The notes: a model not told the origin generated them from the sequence alone. A DNA stretch of 64,000 nucleotides from Buttiauxella ferragutiae (GCF_001654915.1 NZ_LXEQ01000027.1), one strand, 5' to 3'. Positions 34,121 to 43,944 are shown, counted from the stretch's first letter. Program-made: numbers and translations.

Positions 34121-37027
34121 CTACTGATGTGTCACGACGATCAGACGCAATGCATCCAGGCGCCAGTTGGCTTGCGCAAGGCTTTCCAACACTTGTTGAC
34201 GGTTGCTTTCGATTGCTTCGAGTTCATCATCACGAATGTTTGGATTGACCGCTTTCAACGCTTCCAGACGGGAAAGCTCGGAACTCAGCTTCTCATCAGC
34301 TTCTTCACGAGCCGCTTTGATCAACACTTGTGCTGCGGCTTCCACTTTCTCTTCTGCCAATTGCAAAATAGCGTGGACATCTTGCTGCACCGCATTCACC
34401 AGCTTACTGCCGGTATGGCGATTCACCGTGCTGAGCTGGCGGTTGAAGCTTTCGAACTCCACTTGAGCGGCAAGGTTGGTGCCATTTTTGTCCACCAACA
34501 TACGCACTGGCGTTGGCGGCAGGAAGCGGTTGAGCTGCAATTGTTTCGGCGCTTTTGCCTCAACAACATAAATCAGCTCCAGCAGCAACGTGCCGACTGG
34601 CAACGCTTTGTTTTTCAACAAAGACAACGCACAGCTACCGGTGTCGCCAGACAGAATCAGATCCAGGCCGTTGCGGATGATCGGGTGTTCCCAGGTGACG
34701 AACTGTGCGTCTTCGCGAGACAACGCCACATCACGTTCAAACGTAATGGTGCAACCGTCTTCCGGAAGACCTGGGAAATCAGGCACCAGCATATGATCAC
34801 CAGGGGTCAGCACCACCATGTTGTCGCCGCGGTCATCCTGATTAATGCCGACGATGTCGAATAAGTTCAGGGCAAAACTCACCAGGTTGGTGTCGTTATC
34901 CTGCTCCGAAATGGACTCAGCCAACGCTTGGGATTTCTCTCCGCCGTTGGAGTGAATTTCTAGCAGGCGGTCACGGCCCTGCTCAAGCTGAATCTTCAGC
35001 GCATCATGCTGCTCACGGCATTGCTTAATCAGCGCATCGAAACTGTCGGTATTTTCCGGTGCTGCAAGATACTCAATCAGTTGCGGATACACGCTGTCGT
35101 AAATTGTGCGGCCAGTTGGGCAAGTATGCTCGAAAGCATCCAGGCCTTCATGGAACCACTTCACCAGGACGGATTGCGCGGTTTTCTCAAGATAAGGAAC
35201 GTGGATCTGGATATCGTGCGCCTGGCCGATACGGTCCAGACGGCCAATACGCTGTTCCAGCAGATCCGGGTTAAACGGCAGATCGAACATCACCAGTTGG
35301 CTGGCGAACTGGAAGTTACGGCCTTCGGAACCAATTTCGGAACATAACAGCACCTGAGCGCCGGTATCTTCTTCGGCAAACCAGGCTGCTGCACGGTCAC
35401 GCTCGATGATGGACATACCTTCATGGAACACGGCGGCACGGATACCTTCGCGTTCACGCAGAACTTGCTCGAGCTGCAATGCTGTCGCGGCTTTGGCACA
35501 AATCACCAGCACCTTCTGAGAACGGTGGCTGGTCAGGTAGCCCATCAGCCATTCAACACGCGGGTCGAAGTTCCACCACGTGCCGCTATCGCCTTCAAAT
35601 TCCTGATAAATCTGCTCCGGGTAGAGCATGTCGCGAGCGCGTTCTTCCACAGATTTACGCGCCGCCATAATGCCGGACACTTTAATCGCGGTTTGATACT
35701 GCATCGGCAGCGGCAAACGAATGGTATGCAGTTCGCGTTTCGGGAAACCTTTCACGCCATTACGGGTGTTACGGAACAACACACGGCTGGTGCCATGGCG
35801 GTCCATCAGCATGGAGATCAGCTCCTGGCGAGCCGCATCGCTACCTTCACGGTTACTGTTCGCGGTTTGCAGCAGCGGTTCAATATCCTGCTCGCCAATC
35901 AACTCACTCAACATATTGAGCTGATCGTTAGTCAGATGGTTACCCGCCAGCAGCAGTGCAACGGCATCAGCTACCGGGCGATAATGCTGCTGTTCTTCAA
36001 CAAATTGCTCGAAATCGTGGAAACGGCTCGGGTCCAGCAAACGCAGACGCGCGAAGTGGCTTTCCATACCCAGCTGTTCCGGCGTTGCGGTTAACAGCAA
36101 GATACCCGGAACATGTTCAGCGAGCTGTTCTATCGCCTGGTATTCACGGCTTGGTGCCTTCTCGCTCCACACCAAATGGTGGGCTTCATCGACCACCATC
36201 AAATCCCATTCAGCTTCACAAAGGTGCTCAAGACGTTGCTTACTGCGGCGCACAAAATCCAGCGAACAGATAACCAGTTGTTCTGTTTCGAATGGGTTAT
36301 CGCTGTCGTGCTGGGCTTCGGCATAACGCTCGTCATCAAAGAGAGCAAAACGCAGGTTAAAGCGGCGGAGCATTTCAACCAGCCATTGGTGTTGCAGGGT
36401 TTCCGGCACCACAATCAATACGCGCTCAGCACTGCCAGCCAGCAGTTGCTGGTGGAGAATCATCCCGGCTTCGATGGTTTTACCCAAACCTACTTCATCA
36501 GCCAGTAATACGCGCGGTGCATGGCGACGGCCAACATCGTGGGCGATGTTCAACTGGTGTGGAATCAGACTGGTGCGCATACCGCGCAGCCCGCTCCATG
36601 GTTGGCGATACTGTTCGCTTTGGTAGACGCGGGAACGGTAACGCAGAGCGAAACGATCCATCCTGTCAATTTGCCCGGCAAAAAGACGGTCTTGCGGCTT
36701 ACTGAACACCAGTTTGCTGTCGAGGAAAACCTCACGCAGCATCGTACCGGTTTCTTCAGTGTCCAGACGCGTACCAATGTAGGCTAGTAAGCCGTTTTCT
36801 TCTTTAACTTCATCAACTTTTAGTTGCCAGCCTTCATGGCTGGTAATGGTGTCGCCTGGGTTAAACATCACACGGGTGATAGGCGAGTCATTTCTGGCAT
36901 ACAGGCGATTTTCACCGGTGGCAGGGTAGAGCAAGGTAACCATCCGTGGGTCTAAAGCGACCACAGTTCCCAGTCCCAGTTCGCTTTCGGTGTCGCTGAT
37001 CCAACGTTGACCAAGTGTAAAAGGCAT
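34121..37027 (-). CDS. rapA: RNA-polymerase-recycling Swi2/Snf2 ATPase
   Basis: A 968-residue protein that binds RNA polymerase and helps release it after transcription. Two N-terminal Tudor-like domains lead to the helicase core with Walker A A-D-E-V-G-L-G-K-T and Walker B V-V-D-E-A-H-H, then the C-terminal helicase lobe (I-G-R-L-D-R-I-G-Q) and a large C-terminal region ending I-V-V-T-H-Q as in E. coli. Length equals E. coli RapA. Confidence 0.98.
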   Translation of the reverse strand: MPFTLGQRWISDTESELGLGTVVALDPRMVTLLYPATGENRLYARNDSPITRVMFNPGDTITSHEGWQLKVDEVKEENGLLAYIGTRLDTEETGTMLREVFLDSKLVFSKPQDRLFAGQIDRMDRFALRYRSRVYQSEQYRQPWSGLRGMRTSLIPHQLNIAHDVGRRHAPRVLLADEVGLGKTIEAGMILHQQLLAGSAERVLIVVPETLQHQWLVEMLRRFNLRFALFDDERYAEAQHDSDNPFETEQLVICSLDFVRRSKQRLEHLCEAEWDLMVVDEAHHLVWSEKAPSREYQAIEQLAEHVPGILLLTATPEQLGMESHFARLRLLDPSRFHDFEQFVEEQQHYRPVADAVALLLAGNHLTNDQLNMLSELIGEQDIEPLLQTANSNREGSDAARQELISMLMDRHGTSRVLFRNTRNGVKGFPKRELHTIRLPLPMQYQTAIKVSGIMAARKSVEERARDMLYPEQIYQEFEGDSGTWWNFDPRVEWLMGYLTSHRSQKVLVICAKAATALQLEQVLREREGIRAAVFHEGMSIIERDRAAAWFAEEDTGAQVLLCSEIGSEGRNFQFASQLVMFDLPFNPDLLEQRIGRLDRIGQAHDIQIHVPYLEKTAQSVLVKWFHEGLDAFEHTCPTGRTIYDSVYPQLIEYLAAPENTDSFDALIKQCREQHDALKIQLEQGRDRLLEIHSNGGEKSQALAESISEQDNDTNLVSFALNLFDIVGINQDDRGDNMVVLTPGDHMLVPDFPGLPEDGCTITFERDVALSREDAQFVTWEHPIIRNGLDLILSGDTGSCALSLLKNKALPVGTLLLELIYVVEAKAPKQLQLNRFLPPTPVRMLVDKNGTNLAAQVEFESFNRQLSTVNRHTGSKLVNAVQQDVHAILQLAEEKVEAAAQVLIKAAREEADEKLSSELSRLEALKAVNPNIRDDELEAIESNRQQVLESLAQANWRLDALRLIVVTHQ

Positions 37028-37171
37028 AAGATTTCGGCTCTATTATCAGTTACTAAGATTTGCAGGCAATAGCATAACGACCGCACAGAAAAGGGAGCGG
37101 TTGTCTAAAAGTAGATTTAAGGGTACTTCAGGAGGGCGCTATGGTACTGGAAGGGAGCGCATTCGTCACCG

Positions 37172-39532
37172 TCAAAATAGCCCTAATTGCCCTGTCATCA
37201 GTGTAGCAAAGTCATCTTCAAGGAAAGGTAAAATTCCTTCGGCCACCGGTTGGAGTTGGCGAGTCAGGTAATGATCATAGTCCAGAGGGGATTGCTGGTA
37301 ATCCACTGGCTCAGGGCCGTTAGTGGTGATCACGTACTTGATAGTGCCACGGTTCTGATACTGTGGCGCGCGGCCAAGCCGTTGATTATGCTCATCTGCG
37401 AGGCGTGCAGCCCGCACATGCGGCGGTACATTTTTTTGATATTCGCTTAGCGGACGACGCAGGCGTTTACGGTAAATCAATTGGTCATCCAGCTCACCCG
37501 CCATCAAACTGGCAATAGTTTCGCGGATATAATCCTGATACGGTTCGTTACGGAAAATCCGTAAATAAAGGGTTTTCTGGAATGCCTGCGCCAGTGGCGT
37601 CCAGTCAGTGCGTACAGTTTCCAGCCCTTTAAACACCATGCGTTGCCGATCATTTTCCTGAATCATCCCGGCATAGCGCTTTTTGGAGCCTTCAACGGTA
37701 CCGCGAATCGTCGGCATTAAGAAGCGGCAAAAATGCGACTCAAATTCCAGTTCAAGCTTACTGTCTACCTGCTGCGTTTCTTGCAGATGCGCTTTCCACC
37801 ACACATTGACATGCTCAACCAATTCGTTGCCGATACGCACAGCATCATCTTCTGAATGTGCTTTTTTTAGCCACACGAAAGTGGAATCTGTATCACCGTA
37901 AATCACGTCATAACCCAGAGATTCGATCAACGCCTTGGTTTGCAACATGATCTGATGCCCACGCATGGTGATCGACGAGGCCAGACGAGGATCAAAGAAA
38001 CGGCAGGCACTGGTGCCTAACACGCCATAAAAAGCATTCATGATAATTTTCAGCGCTTGCGATAACGGCTTATTGCCATGACGTTTTGCCTCGTCACGGC
38101 CTGACCAGATTTGCCCGACGATGTCCGGCAGGCAATGTTTCGTTCTGGAAAAATGTGCCCCCAAAAAGCCGTCAACGGAATGCTCAGGTTCCGGATGCGC
38201 CATACCTTCAACCAGGCCAACAGGATCGATAAGAAAAGTGCGAATAATCGACGGGTAAAGACTTTTGTAATCCAGTACTAATACCGAGTCGTAAAGACCC
38301 GGACGAGAGTCCATCACATAACCGCCGGGGCTCGCTTGCGGTGGCACTTCGCCAAGATTTGGGGCAACGTAACCGGCGCGGTGCATCCGTGGAATATAAA
38401 GATGACCAAACGCGGCGACGGACCCGCCATGCCGGTCGAGCGGCAAACCGTTAACGGTTGCCCGCTCGAGTAAAAATGGCATCAGTTCCGTTTTGTGAAA
38501 AATCCGCGTCACCAGTTCACAATCCTTCAGATTGTATTTCGCCAGTGCCGGCTTATCTTCGGCAAAACGGCGGTCAATTTCGTCCATTCGTTGCCACGGG
38601 TTATCAATCGCTTTGCCTTCGCCGAGCAGTTCGCGGGAAACGGTCTCCAGGGAGAACGATGAGAAATTCCAGAAGGCAGATCGCAGCGCTTCGATACCAT
38701 CGATAATCACCCGCCCGGCGGCTTGCGCGAAAAACACACCTTGCTTGAAGCCATGTTCTCGCCATTCCAGCAAACTGTTCTCACGCCCAAGACGCAGCGG
38801 GACTTGATAGCGATCCGCCATTTTTTGCAATACACGCAAATCAAACTGCACGACATTCCAGCCGATCAGCACATCGGGATCGTGCTGTGCAAACCAGTTA
38901 TTAAGCTTTTCAATCAGCAGTGGGCGGCTGGCGACATATTCCAGCGTAAAATCGAGCCCGCTGGCGTCACCATTTTCCGGACCAAGCATGTACACAACGC
39001 GCTGCCCGCACCCTTCAAGGCCGATGCAATACAGCTCGCCATGACGATTGGTTTCGATATCCAGCGACACCCATTTCAGCGGTGGGCGGTAGTCCGGCGC
39101 GGGTTTCAGCTTAGTATCAACCACCAGATTATTTTGCGACTCACCGCTAAACCAGACTGGCGCGGTAATAAAACGCTCCATAAGGAAGCGCTCTGGCGGA
39201 CGAATATCGGCTTCATAAACCTTGACACCGCCATCGCGCAGCAGCTTTTCGATACGCATGAGTTGGCGATGCTGGCGGGTATAAAGGCCACAGACGGGCT
39301 GACGGTGAAAGTCTGTGAGGGGCAGCGGCGTGAGCCGGTACTGGCTTTCATTTGCGAGCAAGCGCATGGCTTCAGACTGTTGCGACTGAGGAATAAACGC
39401 GACCGATTCCTGGCGCGGCAGACGCACCTTAACCGGACCATCGTCTGTTGCCAGCCAAAAATCAACTTCAGTACCGAGCGGTGTATCTCGCCAATGTCGC
39501 GTTAGCAAAAAACCAGAGCGGGCTTGTGACAC
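37172..39532 (-). CDS. polB: DNA polymerase II (SOS-inducible)
   Basis: A 786-residue family-B polymerase that acts in replication restart and translesion synthesis. The exonuclease motif S-L-D-I-E-T-N (about 155), polymerase motif A D-Y-K-S-L-Y-P-S and motif C Y-G-D-T-D-S are intact, as is the C-terminal clamp-binding Q-L-G-L-F. A LexA box lies 57 bp upstream at 39589-39604, fitting SOS control. The 144-bp gap to rapA shows no other gene. Confidence 0.98.
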   Translation of the reverse strand: MSQARSGFLLTRHWRDTPLGTEVDFWLATDDGPVKVRLPRQESVAFIPQSQQSEAMRLLANESQYRLTPLPLTDFHRQPVCGLYTRQHRQLMRIEKLLRDGGVKVYEADIRPPERFLMERFITAPVWFSGESQNNLVVDTKLKPAPDYRPPLKWVSLDIETNRHGELYCIGLEGCGQRVVYMLGPENGDASGLDFTLEYVASRPLLIEKLNNWFAQHDPDVLIGWNVVQFDLRVLQKMADRYQVPLRLGRENSLLEWREHGFKQGVFFAQAAGRVIIDGIEALRSAFWNFSSFSLETVSRELLGEGKAIDNPWQRMDEIDRRFAEDKPALAKYNLKDCELVTRIFHKTELMPFLLERATVNGLPLDRHGGSVAAFGHLYIPRMHRAGYVAPNLGEVPPQASPGGYVMDSRPGLYDSVLVLDYKSLYPSIIRTFLIDPVGLVEGMAHPEPEHSVDGFLGAHFSRTKHCLPDIVGQIWSGRDEAKRHGNKPLSQALKIIMNAFYGVLGTSACRFFDPRLASSITMRGHQIMLQTKALIESLGYDVIYGDTDSTFVWLKKAHSEDDAVRIGNELVEHVNVWWKAHLQETQQVDSKLELEFESHFCRFLMPTIRGTVEGSKKRYAGMIQENDRQRMVFKGLETVRTDWTPLAQAFQKTLYLRIFRNEPYQDYIRETIASLMAGELDDQLIYRKRLRRPLSEYQKNVPPHVRAARLADEHNQRLGRAPQYQNRGTIKYVITTNGPEPVDYQQSPLDYDHYLTRQLQPVAEGILPFLEDDFATLMTGQLGLF

Positions 39533-39551
39533 GCTGCATTCTCATCAAGAA

Positions 39552-39577
39552 AAAGTGGTCTGATTATAGACCACTTT
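39552..39577 (-). terminator. araBAD-side terminator overlapping the polB promoter
   Basis: AAAGTGGTCT/AGACCACTTT with a six-base loop is followed, on the minus strand, by TTTTTC. It lies after araD and should end the araBAD message. The loop together with one stem base reads TATAAT (complement of 39563-39568) and could be the polB -10 hexamer. Confidence 0.75.
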
Positions 39578-39588
39578 AAGCAGGATTA

Positions 39589-39604
39589 CTGATTTTATGT
39601 ACAG
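39589..39604 (-). promoter_or_regulatory. LexA box of polB
   Basis: CTGATTTTATGTACAG fits the SOS pattern CTG-N10-CAG. It is 21 bp upstream of the TATAAT at 39563-39568, so bound LexA would cover the -35 region of the polB promoter. polB (dinA) is LexA-regulated in E. coli. Confidence 0.75.
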
Positions 39605-39608
39605 CGGT

Positions 39609-40304
39609 TTACTGCCCGTAATAAGCCTTCGCACCATGTTTACGCAAATAATGTTTATCGAGCAGCGTTTGCTGCATATCGGGTAATTCTGGTGCGAGTT
39701 GGCGGCAGAATATGCCCATATACGCCACTTCTTCCAGAACGATTGCGTTATGCACCGCATCGACCGGATCTTTGCCCCAGGCGAATGGGCCGTGGGAATG
39801 CACCAGCACGCCAGGCATTTGTGCGGCGTCGATTCCACGTTCGGCAAAGGTTTTTACGATCACTTCGCCGGTTTGCCACTCGTAATCACCATTGATCTCT
39901 TCATCAGTCATTTTGCGGGTGCAAGGAATGGTGCCGTAGAAGTAATCCGCGTGAGTGGTGCCGGTAGCGGGGATTGATTGCCCAGCCTGCGCCCAAATGG
40001 TCGCGTGGCGTGAATGGGTGTGGACAATACCGCCGATGTGCGGAAATTGCAGGTACAGCAAACGGTGAGTCGGGGTGTCGGAAGACGGTTTTTTATTCCC
40101 TTCAATCACTTCACCGGTTTCGAGGCTCACCACTACCATATCTTCGGCGGTCATGATGCTGTAATCAACGCCGGAAGGTTTGATCACCAGCACGCCGCGT
40201 TCACGATCGACTGCGCTGACATTACCCCAGGTCAGCGTCACCAGATTATGTTTAGGTAGCGCGAGATTAGCTTCAAGTACCTGGCGTTTGAGTTGTTCTA
40301 ACAT
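39609..40304 (-). CDS. araD: L-ribulose-5-phosphate 4-epimerase
   Basis: A 231-residue class II aldolase-fold, zinc-dependent enzyme that converts L-ribulose 5-phosphate to D-xylulose 5-phosphate, the last step of arabinose use. Zinc ligands are seen in H-T-H-S-R-H near residue 95 and in H-S-H-G-P-F near residue 170. It is the last gene of araBAD, but 108 bp of palindromic repeat separate it from araA. Confidence 0.97.
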   Translation of the reverse strand: MLEQLKRQVLEANLALPKHNLVTLTWGNVSAVDRERGVLVIKPSGVDYSIMTAEDMVVVSLETGEVIEGNKKPSSDTPTHRLLYLQFPHIGGIVHTHSRHATIWAQAGQSIPATGTTHADYFYGTIPCTRKMTDEEINGDYEWQTGEVIVKTFAERGIDAAQMPGVLVHSHGPFAWGKDPVDAVHNAIVLEEVAYMGIFCRQLAPELPDMQQTLLDKHYLRKHGAKAYYGQ

Positions 40305-40321
40305 ATCGTTCTCCGGGATTT

Positions 40322-40403
40322 CCCCTCACCCTAACCCTCTCCCCAGGGAGAGGGGACTTTCTTTCCTCCCTCGCCCCTTTGGGGAGAGGGCCGGGGTGAG
40401 GGG
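40322..40403. repeat. CCCTCACCC-type palindromic repeat inside araBAD, between araA and araD
   Basis: An 82-bp double palindrome (CCCCTCACCCTAACCCTCTC...GGGAGAGGGG, then CCCTCGCCCC...GGGGAGAGGGCCGGGGTGAG). It occupies most of the araA-araD gap and would fold into a strong hairpin in the mRNA, possibly lowering araD expression relative to araBA. Confidence 0.88.
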
Positions 40404-40412
40404 CAAAACGCC

Positions 40413-41915
40413 TTAGCGTTTGAAGCTGTAATAAACCTCGTTCCAGCGCAGCGAATCTTTAAACGCAGGCAGGCGAGTGTCGTTATCAATCACCGTCAGC
40501 TCAACGCCATGCAGTTCGCTGAACAGGCGCATATCGTCAAGCGTCAGAGACTGGCTGAACACCGTGTGGTGCGCGCCGCCTGCCAGGATCCACGCTTCAG
40601 AAGCGGTTGGCAGATCCGGTTGGGCTTTCCACAGCGCGTTGGCGACCGGCAGTTTCGGCAACTGATGCGGTGCTTCAACGGTATCAACACAGTTCACTAG
40701 CAGGCGGAAACGATCGCCGAGATCGATAAGGCTGGCGTTCAGCGCCGGGCCAGTTTTTGTGGAGAAGATCAGACGCGCAGGATCTTCTTTGCCACCGATC
40801 CCTAAGTGCTGCACATCAAGAATCGGTTTTTCTGCAATGGCGATCGACGGGCAAACTTCCAGCATGTGGGAGCCGAGCACCATATCGTTGCCATTTTCGA
40901 AGTGATAGGTGTAGTCCTCCATGAAAGAGGTGCCGCCTTCCAGACCCGTCGACATCACTTTCATGATGCGCAGCAGGGCTGCGGTTTTCCAGTCGCCTTC
41001 GCCCGCAAAGCCGTAGCCTTGCTGCATCAGGCGTTGCACTGCCAGACCTGGAAGCTGTTTCAGGCCGTGCAGGTCTTCAAAGGTGGTGGTAAAGGCGCTA
41101 AATCCGCCTTGTACGAGGAACTGTTTCATCCCCAATTCGATGCGTGCAGCATCAATCACATTCTGGCGTTTGTTGCCGTTGATTTGTGCAGCGGTGCTCA
41201 GGCGGTAGCTGCTTTCGTACTCATCGACTAATGCGTTAACGTCACCGTCGCTGACGGCATTCACCACTTGCACCAGGTCGCCCACTGCATAAGTGTTCAC
41301 CGCGAAACCAAACTTCATCTGCGCTGCTACTTTGTCGCCGTCAGTGACGGCAACTTCACGCATATTGTCGCCGAAACGCACCACTTTGAGTTGGCGAGTA
41401 TCTTGTTTAGACACTGCCTGGCGCATCCACGAACCAATGCGTTGATGGGCTTGCGGATCCTGCCAGTGGCCGGTTACCACGGTGTGTTGCTGGCGCATAC
41501 GAGCGCCGATAAAACCGAACTCGCGGCCGCCGTGCGCGGTCTGGTTCAGGTTCATAAAGTCCATATCAATGCTGCCCCATGGGATCTGCGCATTGAACTG
41601 GGTGTGGAATTGCAGCAGCGGCTTGGTGAGAATGCTCAGGCCATTGATCCACATTTTGGCAGGCGAGAAGGTATGCAGCCACACCACCATGCCCGCGCAT
41701 TTATCGCTGTAACTCGCATCGCGGCAGATAGCGGTAATTTCGTCAGGCGTGGTTCCCAAAGGTTTCAGCACCAGTTTGCATGGCAGTTTGGCTTCTTTAT
41801 TGAGTGCATTCACCACTTGCTCGGCGTGTTGATTCACCTGACGCAACGTTTCCGCGCCGTAAAGATGCTGGCTACCAATTACAAACCACACTTCATATTG
41901 TTCAAAAATGTTCAT
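40413..41915 (-). CDS. araA: L-arabinose isomerase
   Basis: A 500-residue manganese-dependent enzyme that converts L-arabinose to L-ribulose. It matches E. coli AraA along its whole length: I-G-S-Q-H-L-Y-G-x-E-T-L at the start, E-D-Y-T-Y-H-F-E-N-G near residue 335, and the C-terminal A-G-G-A-H-H-T. It lies 10 bp after araB. Confidence 0.98.
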   Translation of the reverse strand: MNIFEQYEVWFVIGSQHLYGAETLRQVNQHAEQVVNALNKEAKLPCKLVLKPLGTTPDEITAICRDASYSDKCAGMVVWLHTFSPAKMWINGLSILTKPLLQFHTQFNAQIPWGSIDMDFMNLNQTAHGGREFGFIGARMRQQHTVVTGHWQDPQAHQRIGSWMRQAVSKQDTRQLKVVRFGDNMREVAVTDGDKVAAQMKFGFAVNTYAVGDLVQVVNAVSDGDVNALVDEYESSYRLSTAAQINGNKRQNVIDAARIELGMKQFLVQGGFSAFTTTFEDLHGLKQLPGLAVQRLMQQGYGFAGEGDWKTAALLRIMKVMSTGLEGGTSFMEDYTYHFENGNDMVLGSHMLEVCPSIAIAEKPILDVQHLGIGGKEDPARLIFSTKTGPALNASLIDLGDRFRLLVNCVDTVEAPHQLPKLPVANALWKAQPDLPTASEAWILAGGAHHTVFSQSLTLDDMRLFSELHGVELTVIDNDTRLPAFKDSLRWNEVYYSFKR

Positions 41916-41925
41916 CGTTATGTCC

Positions 41926-43632
41926 TTAATGGGTCACTGTGGCCTGGGCTGCGGGAGTCACCGCTGCGGGGGCTGAAGGGAGATAATGTTGTTCGGCGCT
42001 AACAGCCCACTGCTGATAACGGCGGTAAAGTTGTTCAAAGCGTTCGGCGCGTTGCGGGATAGGCTGCAAGGTGTTTTCGATTTGGCTGGCCATCGCTTGT
42101 TGCGCGGTGGAAATATCCTGGTGAACGCCTGCGGCAACGGCGGCAAAAATGGCCGCGCCTAATGCACAACACTGATCCGAAGCGACGATCTGCAATGGGC
42201 GATTCAGCACGTCACAGCACACCTGCATGATCACGGGGGATTTACGGGCGATCCCGCCAAGCGCCATCACGTTGGTGACCGGGATCCCTTGTTCGGTGAA
42301 ACACTCCATGATCGCGCGGGCACCAAATGCGGTAGCGGCAATCAGCCCGCCGAACAGCGCTGGCGCATCGGTGGCAAGGTTCAAATCGGTAATTACGCCT
42401 TTCAGACGCTGATTGGCATTTGGGGTGCGGCGGCCATTAAACCAGTCGAGCACCACTGGCAGATGTTCAAGTGAAGGGTTTTTCGCCCAGGCTTCCGTCA
42501 GTGCGGGCAGCAATTGCTTCTTGCTGGCATTAATTTGTTCACGCAGTTCAGGGTGCTGTTGCGCCAGTTGTTCCAGCGGCCAACCCAGTACGCGTCCAAA
42601 CCAGGCGTAGATATCACCAAATGCCGATTGCCCGGCTTCTAGACCAATAAAATCGGGCACCACGCTGCCGTCGACTTGCCCACAAATTCCTTTCACTGCG
42701 CGCTCGCCAACGGTCGGTTTGTCGGCAATCAAAATGTCGCAAGTCGAGGTGCCAATCACTTTCACCAGCGTGTTGGGCTGTGCACCCGCGCCAACGGCAC
42801 CCATATGGCAGTCAAACGCACCACCGGAAATCACCACGTTTTGTGGCAGGCCAAGACGCTCAGACCATTCAGAGCAAAGCGTGCCGACCGGAATATCCGC
42901 AGTCCAGGTTTCGCTGAACATCGGGTAATCCAGATTCTGGTTAATCAACGGATCTAATTCATCAAAGAAACTGGCCGGAGGCAGGCCACCCCAGCTTTCA
43001 TGCCACAAAGATTTATGCCCGGCACTACAGCGGCCACGGCGAATATCTTGCGGGCGAGTAGTGCCGGAAAGCAGCGCCGGAACCCAGTCACACAGTTCAA
43101 TCCACGACACCGCAGCCTGTGCCACTTTTGGGTCAGCGCGGGTGACGTGCAGGATTTTTGCCCAGAACCATTCGCTGGAATAAATACCGCCGATGTAACG
43201 GGAATAGTCATTTTTCCCAGGCTGGTGGCATAAGTGAGTAATCGCTTCGGCTTCTTCAACGGCAGTGTGGTCTTTCCACAGCACAAACATGGCGTTGGGG
43301 TTGTCGGCAAACTCTGGCGTCAGCGCCAGAACATGGCCGTTAGCATCAATCGGCGCGGGAGTTGAGCCGGTGCTGTCGACGCCAATGCCACAAACTCGGG
43401 CGCGTTGTTCAGCGGTCAGTTCTGCGAGAACGGTTTTTACCGCCTGCTCCATGGATTCAATGTAATCCCGTGGATGGTGGCGAAATTGGTTATTGGCGGC
43501 ATCGCAATATTGGCTTTCTTGCCAGCGCGGATACCATTCCACGCTTGTCGCCAGTTCGGCACCGCTTTCACAATCTACGGCTAAAGCGCGAACTGAATCA
43601 CTGCCAAAATCGAGGCCCAGCGCAATCGACAT
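41926..43632 (-). CDS. araB: L-ribulokinase
   Basis: A 568-residue FGGY-family kinase that phosphorylates L-ribulose. The N-terminal L-D-F-G-S-D-S-V-R phosphate loop and the later G-G-I-A-R-K-S-P ATP-site segment are present. The C-terminal ~20 residues are Ala/Pro-rich, slightly longer than in E. coli. First gene of araBAD, transcribed from the araC-araB control region at 43633-43972. Confidence 0.98.
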   Translation of the reverse strand: MSIALGLDFGSDSVRALAVDCESGAELATSVEWYPRWQESQYCDAANNQFRHHPRDYIESMEQAVKTVLAELTAEQRARVCGIGVDSTGSTPAPIDANGHVLALTPEFADNPNAMFVLWKDHTAVEEAEAITHLCHQPGKNDYSRYIGGIYSSEWFWAKILHVTRADPKVAQAAVSWIELCDWVPALLSGTTRPQDIRRGRCSAGHKSLWHESWGGLPPASFFDELDPLINQNLDYPMFSETWTADIPVGTLCSEWSERLGLPQNVVISGGAFDCHMGAVGAGAQPNTLVKVIGTSTCDILIADKPTVGERAVKGICGQVDGSVVPDFIGLEAGQSAFGDIYAWFGRVLGWPLEQLAQQHPELREQINASKKQLLPALTEAWAKNPSLEHLPVVLDWFNGRRTPNANQRLKGVITDLNLATDAPALFGGLIAATAFGARAIMECFTEQGIPVTNVMALGGIARKSPVIMQVCCDVLNRPLQIVASDQCCALGAAIFAAVAAGVHQDISTAQQAMASQIENTLQPIPQRAERFEQLYRRYQQWAVSAEQHYLPSAPAAVTPAAQATVTH

Positions 43633-43693
43633 TTTTTAACTCCCTGACCTGGTTATCTATGCAAATGACATTAGTTTTTATGCCGGAAAACAG

Positions 43694-43731
43694 TCAGGTC
43701 GTATTCGCTGAAGTTATGGAGAAATGTGCTG
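43694..43731 (-). promoter_or_regulatory. araI1 and araI2 AraC half-sites of the araBAD promoter
   Basis: Read on the minus strand, CAGCACATTTCTCCATA (43731 to 43715) matches araI1 and CAGCGAATACGACCTGA (43710 to 43694) matches araI2, with the 4-bp gap known from E. coli. The -35-like CTGACT overlaps the end of I2, as in the E. coli pBAD promoter. Confidence 0.82.
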
Positions 43732-43744
43732 TGCCGTTGAGAAG

Positions 43745-43784
43745 TGTGACGCTCCGCAAATAATCGATGTGGACATTTCTGCTA
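43745..43784. promoter_or_regulatory. CRP half-site and araO1-like AraC site
   Basis: TGTGACGCTCCGCAAA at 43745-43760 keeps one good CRP half. The site at 43768-43784, read on the minus strand, is TAGCAGAAATGTCCACA and resembles the AraC consensus. The order O1-CRP-I1-I2-araB is the one found in E. coli. Confidence 0.65.
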
Positions 43785-43926
43785 CTTTTATAAACACTTT
43801 GGTTATCTTCACAAAAGCCCTCGATTGCCAGGTAAAAAGCACCGGTTCAGGTAAGTTGCGGCTTTATGATGAAAATCTGACGGTTTACGGTTCAGACAGT
43901 GTTGTCCTGGCAAGGAATAGCACGGA

Positions 43927-43944
43927 TATGGACAAATTGTTTCT
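43927..43944. promoter_or_regulatory. araO2-like looping site in the araC leader
   Basis: TATGGACAAATTGTTTCT corresponds to E. coli araO2 and lies about 30 bp before the araC ATG. Its centre is about 212 bp from the centre of araI1, close to the E. coli loop length, so DNA looping by AraC dimers should be kept. Confidence 0.7.

Noticed and set aside
34073..34864. 263-codon open frame on the plus strand
   Set aside because: Antisense to rapA and partly over an ERIC; no domain seen.
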